Source: Bradyrhizobium sp. 199
Lineage (GTDB): Bacteria; Pseudomonadota; Alphaproteobacteria; Rhizobiales; Xanthobacteraceae
Length of the DNA: 64,000 nucleotides
Assembly (NCBI RefSeq): GCF_023073355.1
Contig: NZ_JADPJI010000004.1
Coordinates: 124,001-188,000 of the forward strand
Reading direction: 5' to 3'
Below the pieces are notes generated by a model. It was not told the DNA's origin. It worked only from the letters and a program-made list of their open reading frames with translations, and made no database searches. A program made the translations under genes and the position numbers. Shown piece by piece: positions 55,579 to 64,000 of the stretch (positions are counted from its first letter, which is position 1; every line of letters begins with the position of its first letter).

Positions 55579-56535
55579 ATGGATATCCGCGCACCCGAGC
55601 AGCAGTACAATCCGTACCGCATCTATACGCGCGAGGAGTGGGCGCGTCTGCGCGACGATACGCCGATGACGCTGGAGCCTGGTGAGTTCGACCGGTTGCG
55701 CTCGCTGCACGATCGCCTCGATCTCAAGGAAGTCGAGGACATCTATCTTCCGTTGTCGCGTCTGCTCTCCATCTATGTCGACGCGATGCAGCGCCTGTAT
55801 TACGCCGAGCGCCAATTCCTCGACATCCGCGACCGCAAGGTGCCCTACATCATCGGCGTCGCCGGCTCGGTGGCGGTCGGGAAATCCACCACGGCTCGCG
55901 TGCTTCAGGCGCTGCTGGCGCGCTGGTCGCCCCGGCCGAAGGTCGAACTGATCACGACCGACGGATTTCTCTATCCCAACGCGGTGCTCGAGCGGCAGGG
56001 CATCATGCAGAAGAAGGGCTTCCCGGAGAGCTACGACCTGCCGCTGCTGCTCAGCTTCCTTTCCGACATCAAATCCGGCCGCCGCCACGTGCGCGCCCCG
56101 GTCTATTCGCATCTGACCTACGACATCGTGCCGAGCCAGTGGGCCGAGATCGACCAGCCCGACATCCTGATCGTCGAGGGCGTCAACGTGCTGCAAACTG
56201 GCAAGCTGCCGCGCGACGGCAAGGCGGTGCCCGTCGTCTCCGACTTCTTCGATTTCTCGGTTTATATCGACGCCGACGAAGCGGCGCTGCGGCAATGGTA
56301 CATCAAGCGCTTCCTGGCGCTGCGTGACACCGCGTTCACGAATCCAAAATCCTACTTCAACCGCTACGCGCTGCTGTCGGACGAGGAAGCTACCGCCACG
56401 GCGATCGCGATCTGGGAGCGCACCAACCTTGCCAATCTCGAGGACAACATTCTGCCGACCCGCCCCCGCGCGACGCTGATTCTGAAGAAGGGCGCCGACC
56501 ACACGGTGGAGAGCGTGGCGCTCAGGCGGCTGTAA
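55579..56535 (+). CDS. coaA: Type I pantothenate kinase
   Basis: A 318-residue kinase: P-loop '[21 protein letters not shown]' (~93), '[30 protein letters not shown]' and '[14 protein letters not shown]'. It phosphorylates pantothenate in CoA synthesis. It follows hisE by 20 bases and is probably in the same transcript; coaE, a later CoA gene, is 13 kb away. Confidence 0.98.
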   Translation: MDIRAPEQQYNPYRIYTREEWARLRDDTPMTLEPGEFDRLRSLHDRLDLKEVEDIYLPLSRLLSIYVDAMQRLYYAERQFLDIRDRKVPYIIGVAGSVAVGKSTTARVLQALLARWSPRPKVELITTDGFLYPNAVLERQGIMQKKGFPESYDLPLLLSFLSDIKSGRRHVRAPVYSHLTYDIVPSQWAEIDQPDILIVEGVNVLQTGKLPRDGKAVPVVSDFFDFSVYIDADEAALRQWYIKRFLALRDTAFTNPKSYFNRYALLSDEEATATAIAIWERTNLANLEDNILPTRPRATLILKKGADHTVESVALRRL

Positions 56536-56612
56536 TCCCGCGCTCGGCGCGGTCCGTCGTTTAATTTCAGACTGAGTGTCTTTTGTTGCTGACCAACAAA
56601 GGGTATTCCGTT

Positions 56613-56879
56613 ATGGCCTTCGATAACGTGAGAGGCCCCATGGTTGACCGTCTCAGAAGTGCCGCTGAGCACCTCGAAGCACCGATCTGTCCCGACTGCC
56701 GCATCGAAATGAAGTGGTTTCGCTCTGAACTGCTCGCGGACGAGCCGATCCCGGTCATCGCGCATCTCTTCGTTTGCCCGCATTGCAAGCGCGCAGCCAA
56801 GGCAGACACCATCTTCAAGGGAACCCAGGTGCCGCCCGAAAAGCTTTCTGCGCCGCGCTTTCTCGCTTACGCCCCCTGA
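56613..56879 (+). CDS. Small zinc-ribbon-like protein
   Basis: An 88-residue protein with two CxxC pairs (Cys26/Cys29 'CPDC', Cys55/Cys58 'CPHC') spaced as a zinc ribbon. The intervening sequence 'RIEMKWFRSELLADEPIPVIAHLFV' alternates strands. No family is recognised. An AAGGG site lies before the ATG at 56613; a TTG at 56583 and an ATG at 56640 are alternatives. Confidence 0.75.
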   Translation: MAFDNVRGPMVDRLRSAAEHLEAPICPDCRIEMKWFRSELLADEPIPVIAHLFVCPHCKRAAKADTIFKGTQVPPEKLSAPRFLAYAP

Positions 56880-57009
56880 GGGGCCGCTCCCGCAAGCCAT
56901 AATCCCTCGCTGATCTAGGCGCAGGTATAATCGTACGCTGGCAGGGAACAATGTCGGCTGAAGGGCCGTTGGGCTGGTCAGCCATCCCGCGAGTACCTTC
57001 AGGACAAAA

Positions 57010-58980
57010 ATGAGCCAAACGCCACTCGACGAGATCGGGGACGGCCGCCGCCTTGAATTGCTCGTCAACGCGATCGTCGATTACGCCATCTTCATGCTCG
57101 ACATCGACGGCACGGTGAGAAGCTGGAACGCGGGCGCGGAGCGTCTCAAGGGATATCTCGCCAGCGAGATCGTCGGCAAATCGTTTTCAGTGTTCTACAC
57201 GCCCGAGGACCGCGCTGCAGATTCGCCCGGGAAGGCGCTGGCGACGGCACGTGAGACCGGACGCTTCAATTCCGAAGGATGGCGCGTCCGCAAGGATGGC
57301 AGCCGGTTTTGGGCGCTCGTCGTGCTCGATGCCATCAAGGACGAGCAGGGTCGGTTGATCGGTTTCGCCAAGGTGACGCGTGACATCACCGAACGTCAGC
57401 AGGCCCATCTCGATCTGTTGGAGAGCGAGCGACGCTACCGCCGATTGATCGAAGCCGTCATCGACTATGCCATCTTCCAGCTCGACCCCGAGGGTAACGT
57501 GGCGAGCTGGAATCCCGGCGCCGAGCGCATCAAGGGCTACGCACCGAATGAGATCATCGGGCGCCACTTCAGCCAGTTCTATACGCCCGAGGATCTCGAA
57601 ATCGGAGTCCCGAAACGCGCGCTGGCGGAAGCTGCCGAGCACGGCCGCTTCGAGGCTGAAGGCTGGCGCATGCGCAAGGATGGGTCGCGCTTCTGGGCCT
57701 CGGTCGTCATCGATCGGATCGTCGACGAGGCAGGCCACATCATCGGCTTTGCAAAGGTCACCCGCGATCTGACCGAGCGCAAGCGTGCGCAGGACGAGCT
57801 CAAGCAGGTCCAGGAGCAGCTGCTTGCGTCTCAGAAGCTCGAAGCCGTCGGGCAGCTCAGTGGTGGCATTGCGCACGATTTCAACAATCTGCTGATGATC
57901 GTGCTCGGGAATATCGAAACCGCCGAGCGCAATGCCCGCCAATTGGCCGGCAGCGGCAATCTGCAGCGCTCTTTATCGCATGCCAAGCGTGGCGCTCAGA
58001 GAGCCGCGGCGCTCACCAGCCGTCTTCTTGCCTTTTCTCGCCGGCAGGCGCTCGATCCCAAACCGATCAACGTCAACAACTTCCTCAATGGCGTGCAGGA
58101 ATTTCTCCAGCGCACACTGGGCGAGCGCATTGAGGTCGAGACCGTCGGCAGCGCTGGTGTCTGGCAAATCGAGGCCGATACCAATCATCTCGAATCGGCG
58201 ATCATTAATCTTGCGATCAACGCCCGCGATGCCATGCCGGAAGGCGGCAAGCTCACGGTCGAGGCCGTGAACGTCGCAGCTGACGATGATTATAGCCGGC
58301 TCAATCCCGAGCTGTCTCCCGGCCAGTACGTCGTCATCTGCGTGACCGATACCGGAAGCGGAATGACCGCGGACGTCGTCGATCACGCCTTCGAGCCCTT
58401 CTTTACGACCAAGGAGCCGGGCCAGGGGACCGGGCTCGGACTCAGTCAGGTCTACGGCTTCGTCAAGCAGTCCGGCGGGCACGTGAAGATCTATAGCGAG
58501 GTAGGCCAGGGCACGAGCATCAAGATGTATTTCCCGCGCTATCACGGCACGCTCCAGCCGGCCGTGAGCGAGCCGGACGATGTCTTGCCTGAAGGAGAAA
58601 AGGTCGAGACCATTCTCGTTGTCGAAGATGATTCCGACCTCAGGGCTTACGTGGCCAATGTGCTGCGTGATCTGAACTACCGGGTCGTTTCTGCCCCGAA
58701 TGCCCAGGGCGCGCTGACGATCCTGCTCCAAGAGGAGTCCAAGGTGAACCTGCTGCTCACCGATGTCGTCATGCCCGGAATCAATGGGCGCGAACTCGGC
58801 AGACGGGCGCAGCAGATCCGGCCGGGATTGAAGGTCCTCTACATGACCGGCTATTCGAGGAATGCCGTGGTCCATCAGGGACGGCTCGATGAAGGCGTCG
58901 ACCTGCTCGAAAAGCCGATTTCCCAAGCAAAGCTGGCGCTGCGCGTGCGCGAGGTGCTGGACCGACCCCGCAAGGAGTGA
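57010..58980 (+). CDS. PAS-PAS hybrid histidine kinase
   Basis: A 656-residue soluble kinase. Two very similar PAS-PAC units ('AIVDYAIFMLDIDGTVRSWNAGAERLKGY' and 'AVIDYAIFQLDPEGNVASWNPGAERIKGY') come first. A coiled linker, an NtrB-type dimerisation domain with His in 'LSGGIAHDFNNLLMIV', an ATPase domain ('INLAINARDAMPEGG', 'GTGLGLSQVYGFV') and a receiver with Asp in 'LLLTDVVMPGINGREL' follow. The signal is unknown; no response regulator gene is adjacent. Confidence 0.95.
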   Translation: MSQTPLDEIGDGRRLELLVNAIVDYAIFMLDIDGTVRSWNAGAERLKGYLASEIVGKSFSVFYTPEDRAADSPGKALATARETGRFNSEGWRVRKDGSRFWALVVLDAIKDEQGRLIGFAKVTRDITERQQAHLDLLESERRYRRLIEAVIDYAIFQLDPEGNVASWNPGAERIKGYAPNEIIGRHFSQFYTPEDLEIGVPKRALAEAAEHGRFEAEGWRMRKDGSRFWASVVIDRIVDEAGHIIGFAKVTRDLTERKRAQDELKQVQEQLLASQKLEAVGQLSGGIAHDFNNLLMIVLGNIETAERNARQLAGSGNLQRSLSHAKRGAQRAAALTSRLLAFSRRQALDPKPINVNNFLNGVQEFLQRTLGERIEVETVGSAGVWQIEADTNHLESAIINLAINARDAMPEGGKLTVEAVNVAADDDYSRLNPELSPGQYVVICVTDTGSGMTADVVDHAFEPFFTTKEPGQGTGLGLSQVYGFVKQSGGHVKIYSEVGQGTSIKMYFPRYHGTLQPAVSEPDDVLPEGEKVETILVVEDDSDLRAYVANVLRDLNYRVVSAPNAQGALTILLQEESKVNLLLTDVVMPGINGRELGRRAQQIRPGLKVLYMTGYSRNAVVHQGRLDEGVDLLEKPISQAKLALRVREVLDRPRKE

Positions 58981-59009
58981 GGGTCATTCCCGGACGTCCC
59001 GCCGCGCTT

Positions 59010-59112
59010 AAAGCATGATCCGGAAAAGTGCGCAGCGGTTTTCCGAAAAGATCGTGCTCAAACAACAACCTAAAGCGCGATGGCGATTCATCCTAATCGC
59101 ATCGCGCTTTAG
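59010..59112. repeat. Composite intergenic repeat with two inverted pairs
   Basis: The first half (GCATGATCCGGAAAA..TTTTCCGAAAAGATCGTGC) and second half (CTAAAGCGCGATGGCGATT..AATCGCATCGCGCTTTAG, 59070-59112) are each inverted repeats. A related first half appears at 63345-63440. The element enters the coding region of the downstream minus-strand gene. Confidence 0.85.
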
Positions 59113-60142
59113 AGGTCACGAAGATGCGCCAAGCCGTCAGAAACATTGCGGCGACGAGTGGGCCGATGACGAAGCCGTTCGCTCCGAGAGCCGCAAGGCC
59201 GCCCAGGGTGGCAAGCAGCACGACATAACTCGGCATTTGGATCGACTGGCCGACCAGGATGGGGCGGAGAAAATTGTCGGAAAGACCGATCACGAAGGTG
59301 CCGAAAGCGAGCAGGATGATCCCCTTCGTGACCGAGCCGGACACAAGCAGGTAGATGGCGGCCGGAGCCCAGACCAGGGCGGAGCCGAGCACGGGCAGAA
59401 GCGAGAGCAGCGCCATGATGGCGCCTGCCAGCAGCGGCGCAGTCAGGCCGAGCAGCCAGAAGATCACCCCGCCCAGCGCTCCCTGGAGCAGGGCAACCAG
59501 GATGATCCCCTTGATCGTCCCGCGAACCGCCAGGGTGAACGTGTCAAGAATCTCGGCGGTGTGGCTCGCCCGCAGCGGCAACGCGTCGCGAATGCGTAGG
59601 TTCAGCTCGTCACCGTCGCGCAGGAAAAAGAACAGCAGGTACAGCATCACGAGCAGGCTCGCGACGAACTCCAGCGTCAGCTGACCGATGTTGATCGCAT
59701 GTCCGGCGAGCTGCTGGCCGGCGGGGACAACCAGACTGGACAGGCGCTCCTTCAGCGCCGACAGATCGATGCCGACCAGGCGATCCGAGAGCGACGCAGC
59801 CCAGCCCGGCAGCGCGGCTTTCAGCTGCTGCAGGGGATGCGCCAGATTGATCTCCCCGGACTGAACGCGCTGATACAGCTCGCCTCCCTGGTCGACGAGC
59901 GAAGCGATGACGACCCCGACCGGAATCAGGACCATGACGACGACGACGATGACGGTGGAAAGTGCGGCAAGGTTGCGCCATGCCGGGAACGCTGCCACGC
60001 AATGTCGGTAGAGCGGCGCGAAGATGATCGCCAGCAGCGTGGCCCACAACAGGGCACCGGAGAATGGCCAAAGCAGCCAGCCGAACGCGACGGAGATCAC
60101 GCCAAGCCAGACGAGGAATGAGCGGTCTTCCGATGTTCTCAC
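59093..60142 (-). CDS. AI-2E family transporter (permease)
   Basis: A 349-residue inner-membrane protein with about eight helices and the family end 'LRPILVGQSIQMPSYVVLLATLGGLAALGANGFVIGPLVAAMFLTAWRIF'. The family includes the AI-2 exporter TqsA and many proteins of unknown substrate. The start is GTG at 60142. The last six codons (SKARCD) and the stop lie within the intergenic repeat at 59070-59112, so the tail is not ancestral. Confidence 0.93.
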   Translation of the reverse strand: MRTSEDRSFLVWLGVISVAFGWLLWPFSGALLWATLLAIIFAPLYRHCVAAFPAWRNLAALSTVIVVVVMVLIPVGVVIASLVDQGGELYQRVQSGEINLAHPLQQLKAALPGWAASLSDRLVGIDLSALKERLSSLVVPAGQQLAGHAINIGQLTLEFVASLLVMLYLLFFFLRDGDELNLRIRDALPLRASHTAEILDTFTLAVRGTIKGIILVALLQGALGGVIFWLLGLTAPLLAGAIMALLSLLPVLGSALVWAPAAIYLLVSGSVTKGIILLAFGTFVIGLSDNFLRPILVGQSIQMPSYVVLLATLGGLAALGANGFVIGPLVAAMFLTAWRIFVTSKARCD

Positions 60143-60252
60143 GTGTCGCCGGCCCTCCAGTCGCTCTCTCGGGACGTTGGTATCACAGGTGCGTGGCGGA
60201 GCGGCAAGTCACGCCCCGCCCCCGTCACCGTCGCCACGTTGCCTACGGACTT

Positions 60253-60882
60253 TCACTTGCCGGTGTTCGCAGCCCAATCCGCAATCTTGATGCGTCCCGC
60301 AAAGCTGGCGGGGCCGGAGCTGCCGGCCTTGTAGACGAAGGCTTCGCCTTCCTGCACGTCGCCGGCCTCCTTTCCGAAGGCGTCGGCGATGTTGGTCTTG
60401 TGGGTGACCAGGAAGGTGTTGGTGCCTGCTTTCGGCGGCGCGTCGACGAGCTGACGCACGGCCTGGCCGGCCTTTGCATTGGCGCCCGTTGGGTTTGCCA
60501 TTCCCGATGCGCTGGCGTTGCTGCTGTCCGTCAACGCGTCAACCGGCCTGACCTCGCGGCCGGAGATCAGCTTGCCGGCCTCGATCGCGCGGTTGAGCCG
60601 GCTGGTGTAGACGTCGCCGATCGGGATCGTGAGTTCCTTGACGGCGGCCCCGATCTGCCGCGCCATATCCCTGCCCTTCTCGCTGAGCTGACGCTGGGCG
60701 CTCATGTCGTCGAACTTGAAGGGGTAAACGTCCTTTTGGCTGTCGTCGGTGGCCGTGTGCCGGAAGATCAGGACAAAGCCGCCTTGCTTGAGCGAGGCGA
60801 TGAGCTCCGGCGTATCGGCTGCGGCGGGGCGGAACATTCCAGCGAGAAAAACAACGAGTGCGAGGCGGCAAAGCACGTTCAT
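60253..60882 (-). CDS. Periplasmic histidine-phosphatase-like protein
   Basis: A 209-residue protein with a signal peptide ('LALVVFLAGMFRPAAA'). A phosphoglycerate-mutase-like core follows: 'FVLIFRHTATDD' in place of the usual RHG, 'QLSEKGRDMARQIG', 'VYTSRLNRAIEAGKLI' and the second His in 'FLVTHKTNIADAFG'. It may remove phosphate from exported substrates. The substrate is unknown. The ATG at 60882 has an AAGGA site and is chosen over TTG at 60888. Confidence 0.85.
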   Translation of the reverse strand: MNVLCRLALVVFLAGMFRPAAADTPELIASLKQGGFVLIFRHTATDDSQKDVYPFKFDDMSAQRQLSEKGRDMARQIGAAVKELTIPIGDVYTSRLNRAIEAGKLISGREVRPVDALTDSSNASASGMANPTGANAKAGQAVRQLVDAPPKAGTNTFLVTHKTNIADAFGKEAGDVQEGEAFVYKAGSSGPASFAGRIKIADWAANTGK

Positions 60883-60988
60883 GCGCAAAGTCCTTCATTG
60901 CAAAACGCCCCCAAGCATGGTGACGCCCGACGCGGTCGATTTCAATTATCGATTTCCTGCCGGATGAAGGTTCCCGCGAAGTTCCGGA

Positions 60989-63214
60989 TCAGACGGCCAG
61001 CCGCCGTGACGCCGCCAGGGCAGCCAGCGCCTCTTCGAGCTTCTCCCGGTCGAGCGGCTTGATCAGAAATCCGTTCATGCCTGCCTCGAAGCAGGCATAG
61101 CGATCCTCCACGAGCGTATTGGCGGTGAGCGCGAGGATCGGCGTGTGGTGGCCGCCGGTCGCGGCCTCATGCGCGCGGATCCGCTTCGTCGCTTCGATGC
61201 CGTCGAGCTGCGGCATCTGGATATCCATCAGCACGAGATCATAGGGCGTGCCGGCCGAGGACGCGGCGAGCCAGGATTCCAGCGCGGCCTCGCCGTGGAC
61301 GGCGATGACAACGCGATGGCCGAGTTTCGTCAGCAGCGAGCGCATCAACAGCGCGTTGATCTCGTTGTCCTCGGCAACGAGGATAGACAGGCCCTTTGCA
61401 GGTTTCGCGCCGGTGGCTTCAGCCGGCGGTTCCGGCGCAATATCGGGTGAAGCGACCTCCGGCGTCAGCGCGAGGCGCGCGGCGAGCGAGGCTGCCCGCA
61501 GGGGCTTCACCAGAAAACCGGTGAAGGCCGGCGACAGCTTTTCATGGCGCGAGCTCGACGTCAGCAGCACGAGGCGCTGTGGCGCATGCGGGCGAGCCAT
61601 TTCACCCAGACGGTCGGCCACGGCAGGGCCGATCGCGCGATCAATCAGCACGGCGTGCCATGAGCGTTCGGGCAGCAGCGCTTCGGCGACCGCCGCGTCC
61701 GCGACCATGCAGGTCTGGCCACCCCAACGTTCCAGACGGCGCGCGATCAGGGACGCCTCGATGCCGTGGGCGACGAGCAGCATCGACTTGCCGGCGAGGT
61801 CGGGGCTCGGAAAAGCCGTCTGTCCCGCGCCGGCTTGCGACGGCGGAAGCGGCACCGCGATCTCGAAAGTCGAGCCTTTGCCCGGCTCGCTCGTGAGCGT
61901 GATCCGGCCGCCCATGCGCCTGGCGATGCGTTCGCTGATGGCGAGGCCAAGCCCGGTGCCGCCATAGGTTCGGGCGACGCGCTCGTCGGCCTGCTCGAAC
62001 TCGCGGAAGATGCGTTGCTGTGCTTCCGGAGCAATGCCGATGCCGGTGTCGCGGACCAGGAAGCTGATCTCGTTCGGCCAGATGCCGGGTTCGACGATCA
62101 GCGCGACGCCGCCGTTGCTTGTGAATTTGATGGCATTGCCGGCGAGATTGAGCAGCACCTGGCGCAGCCGCGCGGCATCGCCGACGACTTCGAGCGGCAG
62201 GCGCTCGTCGACATAGGCCGCGATCTCGAGCTGCTTTGACTGCGCGCGCGGCGCGAGCAGTTCGGTGATCTCCTCGACCAGGGTCGAGAGCGCGAACGGG
62301 CGTTGCTCCAGGTCGAGCTTGCCGGCCTCGATCTTGGAATAGTCGAGCAGCTCCTCGATCAGCGCCATCAGGGCTTCGCCCGACGTCTTCACCGCTCTGG
62401 CGTAGGTGGTCTGCTCCGGCGTCAGGGTGGTGTCGAGCAACAGGCCGCCCATGCCGATGATGCCGTTCAGCGGCGTGCGGATCTCGTGCGAGGCCATCGC
62501 GAGAAAGCGCGACTTGGCGCGGTTGGCGGCGTCGGCCTGGTCACGCGCATCGGACAGCGCGCGTTCGGTCTCGGTGCGATCGGTGACGTCGCGGCCCACG
62601 CTCTGCAATTCGGCGGGTTGCCCGGCATCGAGGCGGACGTAGCCCTCCCGCCAGGCAATCCAGCGCGCGCCGAGCGGGGTTGCGATCTTCTGGTCGTGGA
62701 TGCGCGTGCCGTTGCTCTCTCGCGCGCTGTCGCCCTGCTCCAGCACGTCGAAGTCGAAACGCGTGCCGACCAGCGCGCTGCGCAGCTGTCCGGCGAGGGC
62801 GCAATAGGCCTCGTTGGCAAAGGTGATGCGGCCGCTTGTGTCGCGCAGCACGATGAGGTCGCCCTGCTGTTCGAACAGGCTGCGGGCGCGTTCTTCCGCT
62901 TCCTTCAGCTCCCAATTGCGGTCGATCAGCGCCTCGTTATGGGCGGCGAGCGTCCGCAGCCGCTTGTTGACGAAGCGCAGGCGCATGCTCAGCGTCGCAA
63001 GGCCGAGGCAGGCGAGCGCGAACAGGAAGCTGGCGCCGATCGCAAACGCGTGGGGATCGTAGCCGGAATTCTCGGACCGGCTGCCGGTCACGAAACCATA
63101 GGCGCCGCCGAAGGTCGCCGAGAAGATCATGAAAGAGCGGATCGCAAAGGCAATTCGGGGGTGCTGTCGCCTGAAGCGGCGCATGCGCACCTTGATCCGG
63201 AACGTCCGACCCAT
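60989..63214 (-). CDS. Membrane hybrid histidine kinase with two receiver-type modules
   Basis: A 741-residue protein. Two N-terminal helices are followed by a PAS domain ('DLIVLRDTSGRITFANEAYCALAG'), a HisKA domain with 'FLAMASHEIRTPLNGIIGMGG', and an ATPase ('LLNLAGNAIKFT', 'GGTGLGLAISERIARRMGG'). A degenerate receiver-like domain then starts 'KSMLLVAHG' and lacks the acidic pair, with Asp in 'AVLIDRA'. A complete receiver follows ('SILVAEDNEINALL', 'LVLMDIQMPQLDG'). No Hpt domain is present, so a phosphotransfer partner must be elsewhere. Confidence 0.94.
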   Translation of the reverse strand: MGRTFRIKVRMRRFRRQHPRIAFAIRSFMIFSATFGGAYGFVTGSRSENSGYDPHAFAIGASFLFALACLGLATLSMRLRFVNKRLRTLAAHNEALIDRNWELKEAEERARSLFEQQGDLIVLRDTSGRITFANEAYCALAGQLRSALVGTRFDFDVLEQGDSARESNGTRIHDQKIATPLGARWIAWREGYVRLDAGQPAELQSVGRDVTDRTETERALSDARDQADAANRAKSRFLAMASHEIRTPLNGIIGMGGLLLDTTLTPEQTTYARAVKTSGEALMALIEELLDYSKIEAGKLDLEQRPFALSTLVEEITELLAPRAQSKQLEIAAYVDERLPLEVVGDAARLRQVLLNLAGNAIKFTSNGGVALIVEPGIWPNEISFLVRDTGIGIAPEAQQRIFREFEQADERVARTYGGTGLGLAISERIARRMGGRITLTSEPGKGSTFEIAVPLPPSQAGAGQTAFPSPDLAGKSMLLVAHGIEASLIARRLERWGGQTCMVADAAVAEALLPERSWHAVLIDRAIGPAVADRLGEMARPHAPQRLVLLTSSSRHEKLSPAFTGFLVKPLRAASLAARLALTPEVASPDIAPEPPAEATGAKPAKGLSILVAEDNEINALLMRSLLTKLGHRVVIAVHGEAALESWLAASSAGTPYDLVLMDIQMPQLDGIEATKRIRAHEAATGGHHTPILALTANTLVEDRYACFEAGMNGFLIKPLDREKLEEALAALAASRRLAV

Positions 63215-63344
63215 CGTCACCGACCCCGACTCTTTTTCGAAATCCTGCCACCGCCGGCTGTGACGATGTCGCGCCGACCTTGCGAACAGCTTGAGACTTT
63301 GGCGCCGCCTCCGAACAGGACTAACGAGGTGTTAACGCCTCAGA

Positions 63345-63440
63345 GCGTGATCCGGACCCGAAGGGCCGCGTTAGCGCAAAGTGTTCGGCGGTTTTCCGTC
63401 GCGACAAACGCGAAAGCGTTTGCGCGGAGATCATGCTCAC
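63345..63440. repeat. Intergenic repeat, variant of the 59010 element
   Basis: GTGATCCGGA..GGTTTTCCG..GAGATCATGCTCA follows the first-half layout of the element at 59010, with additional internal inverted bases AACGCGAAAGCGTT. It lies between two minus-strand genes and overlaps none of their coding bases. Confidence 0.7.
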
Positions 63441-63445
63441 GCAAT

Positions 63446-63919
63446 TTACAGCGAGGCGGCCTGGAGCGGGAGCGGGCGATGACCGCCATGGGCACCGGCG
63501 ATCAGCGCCGCGGCCTCGCGCTGCGAGAACGACTTCGAGCGCACATAGATGCGGTAATCGGCCGGGCCCTCGCTGGAGAGGTAGACCACCGGTCCGCCAT
63601 CGACCGGCTGCGCGGCGATCGAGATCAATCGTGTCGACGGATTGGCATGGCAGGAGTCCGGCTCGGAACCTGGGCCGTCGTCGACCACGGCGAAGTCCGC
63701 AGCGTCAGCATCATCGGTGATCTGAACCCGCACCGTGGCGCGCTCCGGATCCTCGGTGAAGGCGACGTGCACGCCGGCGGTCCAGAACAGCGAGGTCAGC
63801 TCGACCGAGGTGTCGCCGAGCGCGATGCAGGGCTGTGAGACCGATCCGATCTCGGCGCGAGCAAACACCGCTGCCGCCAACAGGGGAACAACCGAGACCA
63901 GGATCTTGAAACGCAACAT
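63446..63919 (-). CDS. Secreted protein of unknown function
   Basis: A 157-residue protein with a signal peptide ('FKILVSVVPLLAAAVFARAE'). The mature part has two cysteines ('QPCIALG', 'PDSCHAN') and an alternating pattern suggesting beta strands. No family is recognised. It ends 5 bases from the repeat at 63345-63440 and lies upstream of the membrane hybrid kinase on the same strand. Confidence 0.75.
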   Translation of the reverse strand: MLRFKILVSVVPLLAAAVFARAEIGSVSQPCIALGDTSVELTSLFWTAGVHVAFTEDPERATVRVQITDDADAADFAVVDDGPGSEPDSCHANPSTRLISIAAQPVDGGPVVYLSSEGPADYRIYVRSKSFSQREAAALIAGAHGGHRPLPLQAASL

Positions 63920-64000
63920 GACACTCTACTCGCGCAGGCCGCTCGGAACTCATCGGGCCTTATGGTTTGTAGAGCGTAAAGGAAACTCGTTACCACCGAG

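Noticed and set aside
1-64000. tRNA, rRNA, CRISPR array, insertion sequence, prophage or integrative element
   Set aside because: No cloverleaf-like or rRNA-like sequence, no regularly spaced direct repeats with spacers, and no transposase, integrase or phage gene was recognised on reading both strands.

Overview
The window looks like a GC-rich alphaproteobacterial chromosome of the Bradyrhizobium type. Supporting this are: the order mnmE-rho-hemJ / PPSR-maf-coaE-dnaQ-secB-timA-mltA-smr followed by hslUV-hisBHAFE-coaA; a chromosomal ParABS system; several intergenic repeat families that I recognise as common in Bradyrhizobium; and GANTC (CcrM-type) sites. I see no rRNA or tRNA gene, no CRISPR array, no insertion sequence and no prophage. 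The window appears to be core chromosome around the replication origin.

Left part (1-31.7 kb). A truncated MHYT-PAS-GGDEF-EAL protein comes first. It is followed by a small PepSY / cytochrome b561 pair with a possible iron-control (ICE-like) box, and a divergent membrane-protein/TetR pair sharing two near-identical palindromes. Then come ubiH-type hydroxylase, tesB and a GYF-domain membrane protein. Two glnK-amtB modules for ammonium sensing and uptake flank an ArsR/SRPBCC pair and an orphan ClpP. Next are a GFA protein, a DapC-like aminotransferase, ftsK, lolA, xthA, a cyclic-nucleotide-binding protein, a CenR-like response regulator, an L,D-transpeptidase, an FAH-family hydratase, YggS and two convergent diguanylate cyclases, then leuS-lptE-holA.

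Origin part (31.9-47.4 kb). From parB at 31.9 kb through parA, rsmG, mnmG, mnmE, rho and hemJ every gene is on the minus strand. From the PPSR gene at 40.8 kb through maf, coaE and dnaQ every gene is on the plus strand. The 458-base gap between hemJ and PPSR holds a 35-base palindrome, four GANTC sites within 49 bases and only degenerate DnaA boxes. In Caulobacter the same side of PPSR is the replication origin, so this gap is the best oriC candidate. Five good parS sites and one degenerate site lie at 34.3-36.7 kb, two of them touching rsmG. ParA and ParB made next door would act on them to segregate the new origins.

Right part (47.4-64 kb). This part holds an unknown polytopic membrane protein, hslU, a DUF2585 protein, hslV, and a histidine operon (hisB, a DUF2628 gene, hisH, hisA, hisF, hisE) followed by coaA. 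After these come a small zinc-ribbon protein, a PAS hybrid histidine kinase, an AI-2E-family permease whose last codons come from a repeat element, a periplasmic histidine-phosphatase-like protein, a membrane hybrid kinase with two receiver modules, and a small secreted protein. Three copies of a hairpin-ended repeat family punctuate the hslUV/his region.
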